Assembly (NCBI GenBank): GCA_035578175.1
Contig: JAQMRL010000008.1
Location: forward strand, 60,816,541 to 60,880,540
DNA from: Catonia carolina
Lineage: Eukaryota; Arthropoda; Insecta; Hemiptera; Achilidae
Reading direction: 5' to 3'
DNA length: 64,000 bases
Positions 24,588 to 36,480 of this stretch are shown here, piece after piece (the stretch's first letter is position 1; each line of letters starts with the position of its first letter). The translations under genes were made by a program, and so were the position numbers. The notes beneath the pieces were generated by a model. It was not told the DNA's origin and did no database searches. It saw nothing but the letters and a program-made list of their open reading frames with translations.

Positions 24588-24641
24588 AACTACTACTACT
24601 ACAACTACTACTACTACTACTGCTACTACCAATACAATTAC

Positions 24642-24675
<34 letters not shown>

Positions 24676-24830
24676 ACTACTAGTTATGAAATAATTATAC
24701 TTCTTCTTCTCCTCCTCCTCCTCCTCCTCCTCCTATTCCTTCTTTCCTCCTTCTTTTCCTTCTTTTTTCTCTCCTTCTCCATCTCCTTCTCCTTCTCCTC
24801 TGCCTTCTTTTTCTTCTTATTTCTATCAAA
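24549..24830 (+). repeat. Compound trinucleotide microsatellite (TAC/TGC/TTC/TCC)
   Basis: (CTA)n passes into (CTG)n and, after a 35-bp break, into (CTT)/(CTC)n. The pyrimidine part reads as GAA/GAG on the minus strand and directly follows the LINE C-terminus at 24833, so it is best explained as that LINE's expanded 3' tail. Confidence 0.8.
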
Positions 24831-24832
24831 AA

Positions 24833-25165
24833 TTAGACTACTGCCTGTTCCGAACTCACTTTTATACATTTTACTATTTTCACCAAATAGCTATTTATTT
24901 CGATTATTCAATTCTTGGAGATTTATCACACTTCCTATAATTTAATGACTGCCATCTTCTCCGTGGCCTTCCAAAGTACATTTGTCCATGTATTCTATAG
25001 TTCTTCACTTTCAAAGGTTTATATTATCTGTTCCGACATTATGTCCAGATGCTGTCTCCACTTGACACGATTAACTTTTGTGCTTTCGTTCAAGCTATAT
25101 ATTTCTAATTCGACTCTTACTTCTTCATTCCGTATTATGGTGTAATCTTGTGTACTCTTAATTTT
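24833..25165 (-). mobile_element. EN-RT LINE C-terminal fragment
   Basis: Minus-strand translation gives IIRNEEVRVELEIYSLNES and VNRVKWRQHLDIM, collinear with the RNEDIR...W--HL region of the other LINE fragments. GRP-type sequence is present but frameshifted. Its tail is the GAA/GAG microsatellite to the left. A related fragment lies at 51520-51760. Confidence 0.65.
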
Positions 25166-25169
25166 CAAG

Positions 25170-26930
25170 TTAAAATCTAAATTAAGTTATAATAACTTTC
25201 TGGTGGAAAAATTATTATTCTACCCAACTATGATTTCCCATGTTTTTTTTTTTAATTAAGTGTTTCCACGTTTAAATTGTCACCTCCTTTAGCACTACGG
25301 TACTCTATTAGTGTGTTACTCATTAAATCTGTGTCTCATTAACTTAATTATACCTACTAGGAAATGAATCTAATAAGAGGGTTATTAAAATATTATGCTA
25401 CAATTCATACGTATATATAAACAAATAATATATAAATAAAACCAGAAAATGTATATTTTGATTTAAATTTTCTGGAACGACCTTCTCGATAATCAAAAAC
25501 TTCATTAAAGCCCAATCCTATTTTTTTGTTTCTTTTCATCCTTTGCCTTTTCCTTGATTTGTTTTCATGTATGTTCTCTTAATGAAAATATTAGTACAAA
25601 ATAATTTTTAAAACGTGTAATGGCTGAATGAACTCGGCAGCCAGAGCCCAAGATACTAAATCTGTTAAATTTAATAAGGTGTGTATCATAGTATGGATAA
25701 ATAAATAAAGTAAAGAACAAATCTGTAAATCAAAAAACGTACCCACAAATATAAAAACAGATCATGGAACCGATAAACGAGTTCACTAGATTACTGGTAT
25801 AACCATTATTATTATTGTTACTTATGAACTTATCATCAAGGCTAATAGAAAATATAAGTTAATTAAAAAAATTTAGTTTTTTTTATCAAAAATAAATGTT
25901 TTTGCATCTTGATTAGATAAACAACTCTATTAATTTTCAGGGAAAAACAGAAAAAATGAACGTATATAATTTTATTGCAGACACATAAACTTACACAGCA
26001 ATTATAAATATTACAAAAAATGCAATAAAGAAATAAAAGTAGTTGAAGAAACTGGCGGGAAATAAACTCATTACAATCAAGTTGGAAAAGGAATACTACC
26101 ACAATAAAACCGCCAGACGGACTTAACAGTACCCTACGTATAAAAGTGGTAGTCAGTAGACTTCCTAGAACAAGGTACTATAAAGAACTGAATATAACAA
26201 CAAATACAATGAACGCTAAAGAAAATTATGAACACGTTTAATCACCTTCATAATAAGAATAGGTTGTTTCAAAAATGATTCAACGTATAATACTGCTTGA
26301 CAACGATCGAAATAGGATTCCCTCCCTTACCCACTTCTTCCATTCCCGTTCGCACTACGTGCCAGATCGAATACATTGGTACGCACAACACAAATGAGCA
26401 ATTAATATGAATATCACTTTACAAGATTCTTGTTATCCATAACATTTTGTACAGATTATGTGACCACCAGCAGAAGAAAGTCATTAGTGTTTCCATTATT
26501 TTTGTTTACTATTAGGTAGTGTAGTCATAATACAACTCAGCAAGTTCTTAATTTATAATGTTTACTGTTAATGTAATTAATTGATACGATTTAATTATTA
26601 AATGGAGTAAGGATTATTCTTTATTTACTTGAGAGTAGCTTATATAAACTACGCTTTTACTTTAGTTGTACAGTGTTAGCGACCGTGCAATATTGGTTTT
26701 GTAGTCAGTGCAGTTTTATTATGTTTTGGGTTTGATCGGTTGTTTAATATTCAGATAAATTTGTTTCGATTAAACAAATACAGTGTAAGTGTATATTTGT
26801 GATTTAAACAGGTAGAGGTTAAATAAATGTAAATAATGATAAATAATAAAGTAATAGTAAGTATGAATATAAATACTGTTGTACGAGTAGTAATGAGCTG
26901 TACCAGTAGGCTGACTATCCGAGCTAATGT
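25170..26930. other. AT-rich spacer
   Basis: No supported feature. All frames are short and Ile/Lys/Phe-rich. Confidence 0.4.
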
Positions 26931-26934
26931 TTTT

Positions 26935-27040
26935 GGGACGGTGCGTAATGCGAGGTGGCGTGGATGAAGTGCGGTAGGGAGGGAATCCTATTTCGAAACT
27001 TGTCGGACAGTATGTCTTCAACAGTAACGCGCGCACACAC

Positions 27041-27098
<58 letters not shown>

Positions 27099-27362
27099 TC
27101 ACAAAACGACGTTTTGATAATTCCCCCCCCCCCGTACGTCTCTTGATATCATCAAACCATTTCATCTACTTCAACAGCAATACATACTTATTTTCATTAG
27201 GGCCCTTAGGGTTATCATTTTTGAAAATTTAAAAAGAAATTGTTGCTGTGAATATAAATACGAATATGCTGTCAAAATTTCATGAAAATCCGTCCAGTAG
27301 TTTTGGAAATTAGCCTGCACAAAAAATAAACGCTTTGTCTTTATAATATTAGTATAGAAATA
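26935..27362 (+). mobile_element. CA-repeat element copy 1 (ends TTTATAATATTAGTATAGA)
   Basis: It comprises a (CA)n array (27031-27095), CGTTTTGATAATTCCC plus a C run, TACGTCTCTTGATATCATCA, TTCAACAGCAAT, TTGTTGCTGTGAATATAAAT, GAAAATCCGTCCAGTAGTTT and a terminal TTTATAATATTAGTATAGA. The last two are widespread arthropod retroelement 3' sequences, in my recollection of RTE or related tails. A second copy at 47850-48245 has the same order of blocks. Confidence 0.65.
27031..27095 (+). repeat. (CA)n microsatellite
   Basis: About 30 CA units with CG interruptions at the left edge, inside the CA-repeat element. It makes the Cys/Val and Thr/His runs seen in the conceptual frames there. Confidence 0.95.
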
Positions 27363-27364
27363 TC

Positions 27365-28105
27365 CTAAATTACTATACCTAGTATTATTTCACTTTCAAA
27401 CTGAAAAATAAAACGGCAAGATTTCCCTTAATGAAAATAAACTGGCACCCACAAGTAAACAAAAAGTCAGATACATTAGATCAGTTGACAAATAAAATAA
27501 CTTATGACAATTTGGATGCTTTCATGATCTAATACATTTCGATACAAAGAGAAAAAACAGACATCTGTTACAGTGAACAAAAACCGGGAGAGCAATGAAC
27601 GAAAGCAACTGAAAATCTATGAATCCATTTATCAATTTATATGTTTATAATGTATAATCCGAAAATAAAAATGATGATATATTTTTTGTCTACCCGTTAA
27701 TAACTACTACTACATTATAAGCCTATAACCACATATCATACTGTATTATACTGCCGTAGAAATATGAGAGGTTGAAAACACTTTAGTAAAGCAACTTAGA
27801 AAAATAGTACAATTTTACAACCTGCATTTCGTATAGTGTCTGTGTTAGTATCTTAAGAATAGATTCAACTCACAACTACAGGTGTTTGACCTAATCGGAA
27901 CGTGTATAATTATAACTATTAAGGACACTTGTTTAGAAATTTATTTATAAAATTAATTGTTTTAAAAAATTCTGTTTATATTGTTATTTATTTAATACAA
28001 ATATTAGGTATAAATTGAAAACTTAATTAATTCTGCATTCTCTACATTAATTTGTGTATCGGAGCATTCAGACACTTAATATATTTTCTGAATCTATTGA
28101 TAGAT
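27365..28105. other. AT-rich spacer
   Basis: No supported feature. Confidence 0.4.
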
Positions 28106-28109
28106 TCTG

Positions 28110-29835
28110 TTTATGTCTTCAAGTTCTTTTTCTCGTATAGGACCAATTTTAGACCACGTGATGGACTAAACGTTTCTGAAAGCTCTTCTTGCAGCCCATA
28201 TTCTCAGCATTCACTCACACTAGGTTTTTCTCCTTTCTTCCACCCGTTATTCTGTGTTTACTCTTCATTGAAGCCCTTAAAGTCCGTAATTAGTTGGCTG
28301 AATTTGCTTCGGTTTATTAACTTTTCTCGGTTTATTCCAGTTTTCTTAATATCCAATCTAACTTCTTTCAACCATTTATCCACCTTACGTCTATTGTTTT
28401 ATATTTAACCGAGGTGGCGAGAAAAACTCATGTTCACTCCCTCACGATGGGGGGCTAGTAGTGTTGGGCTCAGTTGAGGCGTCCTCGTCCAGCCCCAAGG
28501 AGGCCGTAACCGCCTACTAACCAAAAACCTGCCGCCTGGCCACTTGATCCGACATCAGCAAAGAACCCTCCACCTCCCTCAGAACTGTTTACACAATACT
28601 ACAAGGAAAATGTCGGATTAAAAAATGTACACACTGTCAGCGGGGCGTGGAAGGAAACCGTTGCTTAATTCCCCTCTCGCTGTCACTGTCTAACAATCAC
28701 TTTCTCACTTTCATTCATCTCTTTCATCAATATCTCAGGAAATAAGTGTGCCTACTTTATGAGATTGGGACAGGTTTGATTTACTGTGGGAGAGGGCGAT
28801 CCAGCTGATCTTCAGATTTCTCCTTCCTCCGCAGTTTCCCGATCACCCTCTCCGCAAACTGAGCGACCAACTTCCAGCTCCCCTATCCCGCAGCATCGCT
28901 GCTACTACTCTCTCTGGGCTCCACAGTGCAACCCCTATCTTCGCAGATGTTTCCATTCTTGCGAGGCCAGAATAGGGACATCTTTCAAAAATATGCGCAA
29001 TGGACTCCTCCTCTTCACTGTCGCATGGTCAACTTTTTGGCACTTCACTAAGTTTGAACCTCGTTAAATATGCCCCAAAGCAACAATTCCTTGTTAACAA
29101 CTGCGTCAATTCATGGGTGGTATCACCAGATGTCCTCCTTATCCACACCTCAACATTCGGAATGAACCTCCTTGTCCACTCCCCATACGTCTCGTCTATT
29201 GTTTAGTGTCTTAAAAATGTGTTGTGTCAACCGGTTGTCATCCATTTCATACAGATGTCTGTAAAATTTTAGTTTCCTTTTTCTAGTCGTTTTCATTAAT
29301 CGTTCATTTTCCTTGAACAGTTCTTCTCGACCTCGTAACCTATATTGTCCGTCTACTATCTTCGGCCCCATTATCTTGCGTAGGATCTTTCTCTCAAATT
29401 TCTCTGCTTCTCTTAGACCAGCCATCTCGGTCATTTTAAGGCACTCACTCGTGTACAGACACACAGGTTTTATCATCATATTATAATGTCTAATCTTGAT
29501 TTGTCGTGAAAGTGCACCGGTCATCTTTCCTCGTCTGTTATTGTTCGCTTCCATTTCGCTGGTCTTTGGTTGTACTGTATTATCTTCCCGAGGTACGTGA
29601 AGCTATCAACTTTCCCAATTTTTCTGTAATGTGTCTTCAAGTGAAACGGGGGTGTTCTGATGTTTGTTATGCATTTAGTTTTTCCGAAGGAAATCTGTAA
29701 TCCTGCTTTTTCTGCTTGTTCTTTTAACACGTTTATTTGTTTTCTTGCTGTTTCCGTGTTCCTAGAAACGTTTGCTAGGTTGTCTGTAAAAGCAACCCAG
29801 TATATCTTTAAACTGTTTTTTTAAAGAACCGAGTT
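28110..29835 (-). mobile_element. EN-RT LINE 'A' copy 1 (RT palm to 3' end), split by an R1-like LINE
   Basis: On the minus strand from 29835: AFTDNLANVSRNTETA (RT motif C region), LKEQAEKAGLQISFGKTKC and IGKVDSFTYLG, then a frameshift at about 29540. It continues with HYNMMIKPVCLYTSECLKM, FERKILRKIMGPK and KLKFYRHLYEMDDNRLT. After an 805-bp interruption (insert 28400-29192 plus one 12-bp TSD) it continues into the 3' part, HSV/LRMWA-type sequence down to 28125, collinear with 61290-61550. The catalytic FADD/YADD box reads FTDN here. Confidence 0.8.
28400..29192 (-). mobile_element. R1-like LINE 3' portion inserted in LINE A (12-bp TSD)
   Basis: CGTCTATTGTTT occurs at 28388-28399 and 29193-29204, a 12-bp TSD around a 793-bp GC-richer insert. 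Read on the minus strand it encodes THELTQLLTRNCCFGAYLTR, then CDSEEEESIAHIFERC. The latter is the C-terminal C-x9-H-x4-C finger and the former the (S/H)ELTQLLTGHG segment typical of R1-type LINEs. At least one stop separates the two parts. A long non-coding 3' region of about 570 bp ends in TTAAATATA. It is not in rDNA. Confidence 0.8.
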
Positions 29836-30049
29836 ATGGAAAAAAGTTTTTCATTTATATTTTCTGGATTAATACAGAATTTGGGGAAATTACGAGGGGT
29901 GATGGAAAATTTGCTACATTTAAAAAAAAATTTACCTGATCAGCCCAGAGTAGATATATATCTTCACAAACAACTATCTTACAGGAAGTGAAATTGTATT
30001 ATTAACAAGCTGATGCTTCATGTTAAAAAATTCCAGCCTAGCCATTTTA

Positions 30050-30265
30050 ATTCAAGCCTCTCACTTCAACTGCTGGCTTCACATCTGCTAAAATCCAACT
30101 TCCTAAATACTTAAATTTCTTAACCTGCTTAATACGTTAATCTTCAATAATTAACTTGCATCAAATCTCAGGTACTTTACCTTCCACCATCCCCTTAGTT
30201 TTCAGAGGGTTAATTTTTAGACCGAGAGAGTTATACTGATAGGCAGTCATATTTATCAATCTAGT
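30050..30265 (-). mobile_element. LINE RT thumb fragment
   Basis: Minus-strand translation gives YNSLGLKINPLKTKGMV and IKQVKKFKYLGSWI, the thumb of EN-RT LINEs (GLKIN--KTK and KFKYLGS signatures). It lies just upstream of LINE A copy 1 but does not join it in sequence, so it is a separate piece. Confidence 0.65.
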
Positions 30266-30344
30266 AAGAAAAATATACCTTGAAGCAGTACATAGTACTT
30301 CTAACATATATAGAAGTGTATCAATCATTACACATTTTTACTTT

Positions 30345-30818
30345 GTCTTGCCTATATGAATATATAGGAAAGAAAGTAGGTATTGTTTTCATGTCAATTT
30401 TTCGAAATCAAGTTTCCACCGGATCTACACGTTTTCAGACCCCCTGAACCTAAAAATCATGTTTTTAGCAATTGGTGTGTGTGCACACGCGTGCGCGCGC
30501 GCGCGTGTGTGACCAAAATGTTTTAAGAACCGGAGATTTCATCTTACGGAGTAAGATGAAACGCAAGTTAGGTACTAATAGAGGACCTGACACCAACATT
30601 TTTATCGAAATTGGTCAACCGGAAGTAGTAGTTCATTCGTGTTAGTTTTCACTTTTTTGAGATTTTCTCAAAAACTGCTATTAGGATTTTTTTTAAATCA
30701 CCTTATTTACTACATTTTTTTATGTTCTGCAGTATCGGGTAGGTGCCACGTCTGCTAAAATTCTTGGGAAGGCTGTGCTCTCGTAGAAAACATTTTTTTT
30801 AAAGATTGCGGCCTTTTT
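30345..30818 (+). mobile_element. TG-element copy 3 (3'-truncated)
   Basis: From CTTGCCTATATGAATATATAGGAAAG through the dinucleotide tract, GGTCAACCGGAAGTAGTAG, TATCGGGTAGGTGCCACG and the first AAGATTGCGGCC block, where homology stops. Confidence 0.7.
30476..30513 (+). repeat. Alternating purine-pyrimidine tract (TG/CA/CG)
   Basis: GTGTGTGCACACGCGTGCGC passing into a (GC)n core and back to GTGTGTG. It is self-complementary, with classic Z-DNA-forming composition. It occupies the (TG)n position of TG-element copy 3. Confidence 0.85.
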
Positions 30819-30829
30819 AATCGAAAATA

Positions 30830-32590
30830 ACTGAATCTCGGTTTTTAATGGAAAACCTCAAAGTTAAGAAATCAATCTTTTAGTTTCTGACCTCAACAAC
30901 GTGGTAAATAAAATTTCCAATAAAATTTCATTAACAAATCTTATTTATTTATATAAAATAAAGTTTATTGTTCACATTTTAAATAGATAATCTATTTATT
31001 TTAAATTTATTAACGAATACAAAATTTAAATGTCAATGGTTATGGGTTCCCTTTCACTGTAATTTTTCTAATAAATATTATGCTAACAAGCACCTGTAAT
31101 CGCACTATTGAAAAATGCATTTAAGTGCAAGAAAGCATTCATGCTAAATGAAGTGCTAATTGTTTATAATGGGATAGTACATTATTATAGATTACATTAA
31201 TAATACTTTATAACATAATACGAGGTCAGCCAATCGACCATGGCCCAGTTCGAGATTCCCTATGAATCGATTATATACATGTACAGTATCGATATACGCA
31301 AGGTTAAAAGATCAACATAATTACCGTACACATCTTAACGGAAGAGGATTTAATTTTATTGCATTAATCATTCAAAATATTTAATGGTTAATTTATTTAT
31401 AAATTTTGTTAAACGTACACATGTTTTTATAAATTCCACTTAAATTTAAATTATCTTTTTATTTTAAATAACGTAATTTTTTACCTTGAACAAAAATGAA
31501 AAATGGGAATTATAAAAAAATTTAATATGCTCCTGAAGAAAGTCAAGGAAGAAATTTAATATGGTAATTAGTATACAAAAATGTCAAACCTAATGTTTAT
31601 TTTTCGGTTCATTACATAAAATTAAATAATTTAGCATTAAATTTTATTAATTACAGTTAAACATTTTTTTAAATGAGAAAATTTATTTCAATATTTAATA
31701 TAAAACAAAACGGAGTCAAAAAAAACTTTACTTAGGTAAAGTTGTCTCTATTTTAACCGACCTGGATAGTACCAAAGTCAAAAAAAAATCAAAAAGAAAA
31801 TTTCCCAACGGTCTTTACTTTACAGATGACCCTCGAACAAGCCATTCTGCAGAGGAAAATATATAGAAAACGTAGACGTGACAGAAGAAGTGAGTCGTGG
31901 CTTCGAATTCTGAGAACTTGGTTAGGAAAGAGCTCAAAAAAGCTTTTTTGCATTGCAACGAATAAAGTGAGAATTGCTATTGTGATCGCCAACATTTAGA
32001 TAGACACCTGAAAAAGAAGAAGAGACTGCCGTGTTATGGTTTGCAGAAAGTACCCAGACACAGCTTTTGTTCTTCCAAAAAGGATTAGGGATCTGGCTGC
32101 AAAAAAGCAACTTCCAATCTGTTTGAGCCCAGAATTAGTGATTTTTCTAAGTAAATTATAAATGTTATAAAATTAATCTACTTTGTTGTTTACTTGTGAT
32201 TTTCACTTGCTAAAGTATTTATTTTTTATCTTGTGGTTTAGTGTAGTTTGTTTTATTACTGAACAACTCTCAAGTTTACTGACCTTCAACAAAAGTAAAC
32301 TTTTATTTCCATAATTACAATATGTCAATAAAATGTAAGTATGCTGTAAATACCTTTTTATTTTTTCTCTTTTTTAGTACTATGCATAACGGTAATACAA
32401 AGTTATTGAAAGGTCGTTCGAAAATTCGAACGTCCTGTGATCCCAGGTAGTTCCAATTTTTTTGACTTAGGTCCCTTAATTTCGATTTTCCTGTATCGAA
32501 GTTTAAATGAAATAAACTTTGCAGTACACTACATTACATAATAAAAAACCATAACATTATACAAAAACACATTTTAACAATATAAGGTGT
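30830..32590. other. AT-rich spacer with an unassigned open stretch
   Basis: Mostly AT-rich. Around 31810-32160 the plus strand carries broken frames (Arg-rich near RKIYRKRRRDRRSE, later RIRDLAAKKQL) separated by stops. I cannot place them in a family, and they may be a transposon remnant. Confidence 0.3.
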
Positions 32591-32609
32591 ACAAAAATAC
32601 ACTTTACGC

Positions 32610-33270
32610 ATATACAGAGTGATTCAAAATTCAACGGAAATCTCTCGGGAGCTAATTATATAGTTAAAAATAAGCAGCGTTCATATAAAAATAGATCCAG
32701 AAATGTTTCGGTAGCTTCAGCTAGTAAAAGGTTTCACCCGGAATTTTTTCTAGGTCTAGCTATCGGGAGCAAGTGATGAAAATTGAAATGGTTTACTTTC
32801 CTTATGCATCTTTAGAGAATATACATGCCGATATAAACAAGCGCTTCATGAAAGTATAAAAATAATGTGTATTTCTAGGATAATCACACCTTTCTATGGA
32901 AGCCTTTCAACGGTTTGCTGTAAAGCAAAAACTGGGGTCGACTTATACACTCCAAATTACTCTCTTTATCTGAAGATGGTGTAGATTTAATTTGGAGTTT
33001 TATCTTAAATCTTCATTTTCATGATGTGTTGAAAACTCTTTGATTGCCGCACGATGAACTACTAAAATTTTAGCATTGATTAATATTAACAAAGAGTTGG
33101 ATGATTTGAGGGTTGGTTGGATTTTGGAAGTGAATGTAATGTAGGGCCTAATAAGAAATTGGGGAAAAAATATTACCGATTTAGGATTACACTACAGGAG
33201 GCAAACTATGCCCAGCGTGCTCAAATACTACGCTTTACAAAATATACTTATTGGTTAACTTAAAAGAAAT
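32610..33270. other. Probable unassigned repeat (starts ...GAGTGATTCAAAATTCAACG)
   Basis: The opening string resembles the ends of insect dispersed repeats (GAGTGATTCAAAATTCA), but no matching second end, TIR or protein motif was found. Confidence 0.3.
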
Positions 33271-33272
33271 TA

Positions 33273-33948
33273 CAGTGAAACTTCGGTAATTCGAAGCCGA
33301 AGGGACTGCTGGAAAATTTTGAATTAACGAAATTTCGAATTACAAAGTTACTTGGACTCTGATTAAAAATTTTACATAGTTACAAAAACATTTACTACAT
33401 GTTTTTAACACTCTATTGTTCGGGTTCAATTTCAATTTCATCAGGTACATAAACCAACATCTGCCTTCATTCCGTTCGCTAAACTTGCAGAAATCGGCTT
33501 TTTTAAAGCAGTTAGATATAGTGTCATTTTTAACATCGTTGCATGCTTTAAAATCACGCGGTTGGCATCTTATTGTTGGTCTTGATATAAGTTAGTTGAG
33601 ATGTCATCTAAAATTTTGTTTACAACCAGTTTTCTGTAATTATGTTTAAAATTTCTAATCACGCCTTGATCCAACGGCTGGTACATAAACATCATATTTG
33701 GTGGAAAATAGTGTAAATTTATATCCTTCAAATTGGCAATCGGAATCTGCACTATAGTTGTAAACAAACAGATGATTTTTCGATTTCTTGAATAAATATT
33801 TCATCAATTTTACGAACTCAATTTTCGAAGCACGTAGACGTCTTCCATGCTTTCTTTTAACCTAAAAACTTCAAATTAACGAAAAACACCAGTTCGATAA
33901 TTCGAACTGGTGTAATTCGAATTTACTCGGTAATCCGAGTATTCACTG
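33273..33948 (-). mobile_element. pogo/Tigger-type transposon, internally deleted
   Basis: The termini are inverted repeats: CAGTGAAACTTCGGTAATTCGA at 33273 and, reversed, CAGTGAATACTCGGATTACCGA at 33948. TA precedes the left end; the right TA is eroded to TTTA. The minus strand encodes the transposase C-terminal half: NLHYFPPN, QPLDQGVIRNFKHNYRK and, after a frameshift, TISNCFKKADFC, all typical of Tigger/pogo DDE_1 proteins. The LDQG aspartate (third acid of the triad) is kept. The second, normally in a VDN-SAH context, reads FVYNYSAD, so Asp is Tyr. The copy is dead. Confidence 0.8.
33570..33767 (-). pseudogene. Tigger-like transposase fragment
   Basis: A 65-codon remnant within the element above, covering the end of the DDE_1 domain. 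The start Met is incidental. Upstream sequence continues the homology in another frame. Confidence 0.75.
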
Positions 33949-33960
33949 TTTATTATATCA

Positions 33961-34380
33961 GTGATGAGTACAGTAGAGAACTTATCTTTAAGATCTGAAG
34001 CTCTCAGTTTATGTGAAACTATAGTCCATTTAGATTTTTATAGTCAGCTAATGGGGAGGGGGGAGCTATGGGATGAGATTAGACGCAACTCCTCTTTCTA
34101 CAAATTACGAGTCGCAAGAAACGTGAAACATTTATTGGGTTTTTTCCTTATCTTGGAGGAGTTTAGAAATAGGTGGTTCGGCCGTACTAGGCTTCTAAGG
34201 CATGAGATCATAGAAGTATTAAACGGATAAACCTGGCACATACATTGTTTTAGTTTATTCGCGAAACAAAGGGGTAGAGGGGATGAACTAAATGTATTTA
34301 AAATAAATGGTGAGTATAAATGAGTGGTCTTTTAAAATAAAATAAAACAAAAAGTGATCAAAATTTAGTGCAGTGAAACA
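33961..34380 (+). mobile_element. LINE 3' fragment related to 62713-63530
   Basis: The frame to 34230 ends ILEEFRNRWFGRTRLLRHEI and EVLNG, matching VLKEFRKKRFGKLELQVDEV and CLNG at 63110-63175. The C-x9-H-x4-C finger before it is lost. The following 3' region ends near AAGACCCTT, comparable to AAGACCTTT at the end of the other copy. Confidence 0.55.
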
Positions 34381-34718
34381 AACATAAATTGTAATATCAA
34401 GACCCTTAATTAAAAGTAATGACTTCGCTTCGCTCGGTCAAAACCTTTCGAAAACAAGTATCATGAATCAATTAACAGTAAAGTTTAAGCGTTTATTTAT
34501 ATCTCTGTTGTCCACTCACCATGACTATTTCCTAAGCTTACACGTGGCTGACAACATCTTTAAACTTACCTGTAAAGTAAGAAAATTTATGTTAATAAAC
34601 GTCAAATATAATTAACATAAAATTTTAAATTCATATTTCCATGCATATTTTTGCATTTATGAACAAAAGAATTAGAAAATCTTTATCAAAATTTCATCGT
34701 GTAAACAATATCAAATTT

Positions 34719-34895
34719 GCCGGCCGCATTGGCGTAGTTGGTAAGGTGCTCGCCTCTCATCATGCGGTCCTTAGTTCAAATCACACAGGCACAGCATATT
34801 TTCATACGTTACAAAAAAAATCATTTCATCCTCACACAGTAACACCCCAACGTCGTCACTAATGACCTTGCATTGGTGCAACGTTGAAAAAAAAG
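34719..34895 (+). mobile_element. tRNA-derived SINE, fourth type (10-bp TSD)
   Basis: Begins GCCGGCCGCATTGGCGTAGT. A box GCGTAGTTGGTAAGGTG and B box GGTCCTTAGTTCAAATC are clear, then a non-tRNA body (CATATTTTCATACGTTAC). TATCAAATTT flanks it at 34709-34718 and 34896-34905. A second copy without its head start is at 40423-40580. Confidence 0.8.
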
Positions 34896-34905
34896 TATCA
34901 AATTT

Positions 34906-36240
34906 ACTACACAAAAACAGAGAATAAACGAAAAATACCTTTAAAATAATATTACGCTTAATAAGAGTATTGCAATGAAAACTTTCACAAAACAATCAAC
35001 GAATTAAAAATTATAACTTTTTACTTAACGAATGTACTTCTGTACATTAAGATATATTTTGACTTCCGCCGGTTGGGTGAAAATATTTTGTCTATGCGGC
35101 TTTTGTGCAAGTGATCTTCAAGTTTTGATAGTATAATTTGCTGCTTTCCAGGCGCTATTAGCCTACACTCACTTGTTTTTTTCTGGTATAGAGTAGAATG
35201 TTCGATTTTTATCGCCCATTAAAAAATTACTCTATTGTGCTCTGTGGTGTATTTTTTCTAACATCTGAGATTATATTTTACAATCAGTTTAAAAACAAAA
35301 ACTATAAGTAAATAACATAAAAATGTTCACATGACGAAGACAATACCCAATGGAAAACAAAATTATTTATAATTCTTGAAAACATTAACTAGATAAAACA
35401 TGAATAACAGTAATAGAAAAGGTAACAATATTAATAGCGGTGATAGTAGAATGCGTAGAGGAAGAAGATGATGTTGACGATGTTGATGATGTTGATGTTG
35501 ATATGGAATACAATTATTTACAAAGTAGATTAGTCGGTAAATCTAAATGGAAGGTCAAGCAATTTTATTCTTTTTAGTCGTGTTTCGTCTTTGCTGTTAT
35601 CAAGTAAATTAAGCGCCAAAGAATTTGGGTGATTTGATAATTTTACTTGATATTTAGAACTTAGCTGCGTAATTTCTTATTTCACGGTGTTGGCACGTAA
35701 GTCACTAGGCAACGCAACATTTGTTTTATTACACGTAATATGCAACACATGTTGTGTTTTATTACGTAAAATATATCGGTAGCTCGTAAAATTTTATTGA
35801 TAGGGATTTGTTTAACTACGGAGCGTGCGATATGCGGGCGTGCGGCAGTTTTAGTACGTGGATTAAGTATTTAAAAATTGTTATGAAAATATGAGAAATT
35901 ATCTCATGGACAAACACTGATAAATGAACCGATTACTGTAACTGCCTCTAGTACTCAACAAAGACTGTAAATAAATGGATCCCCAAAAATCCGACTTATG
36001 TACTCGTCTTATCTACTCGTATCAGGTCGATTGAAATTCGTAACAAGAAGGGAATAAGAGGAAACAAGAGTCCACGATGACACTAAAAAATCGTAAATTT
36101 TATTTAATAAAAGAGTGCTTACGGAAACTAAGTGGAACTAAATAAATCGTTTAAATATCTAAAGCGTAAATCAAAATTGTGCTAATACTAAACAGTTTTG
36201 AAACCGGTAGCGTTACACGGTTCGCCGAAATACTTTATGT
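34906..36240. other. AT-rich spacer
   Basis: A short GAT/GTT-rich stretch near 35465-35505 (GATGTTGATGATGTTGATGT) is the only pattern seen. No gene supported. Confidence 0.4.
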
Positions 36241-36244
36241 TATT

Positions 36245-36480
36245 CCCCCTCATACAGGGCCAATTTTAGACTACGTAAGGTGACTTTAAACGTTTCTGTA
36301 AGCTCTTTTTTCAGCCCACATGCTCAGCAATTGTTCACTATAGACTTCTTTCCTTTCTTCTGTTCACCTGGTGTTCTGTTTTTGCTCTTCATGGAAACCC
36401 TTAAAGTCCGTTATTAATTGTCTGAATTCGGTTCAGTTCAATAATTTTATTTTTACCGGTTTTTTCCGGGGCTCGTTCTT
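36245..36480 (-). mobile_element. LINE A copy 2 (3' end only)
   Basis: The minus strand matches 61290-61550 and 28110-28399 through GACTTTAAGGGTTTCCATGA and the following 150 bases up to CTAAAATTGGCCC. It is 5'-truncated within the final ORF segment. Confidence 0.7.

Noticed and set aside
24492..24869. Tyr/Cys-rich and Arg/Lys/Glu-rich frames
   Set aside because: Pure translation of the compound trinucleotide microsatellite and LINE tail.
26770..27165. 131-codon Cys-Val repeat protein (also 53822-54121 and 56815-57003)
   Set aside because: The Cys-Val or Thr-His runs are translated (CA)n or (TG)n tracts inside dispersed repeats.
31789..32160. Arg-rich plus-strand frames or the 68-codon minus frame as a gene
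   Set aside because: Several stops, no recognisable domain and no matching ends. Listed only as unassigned sequence.
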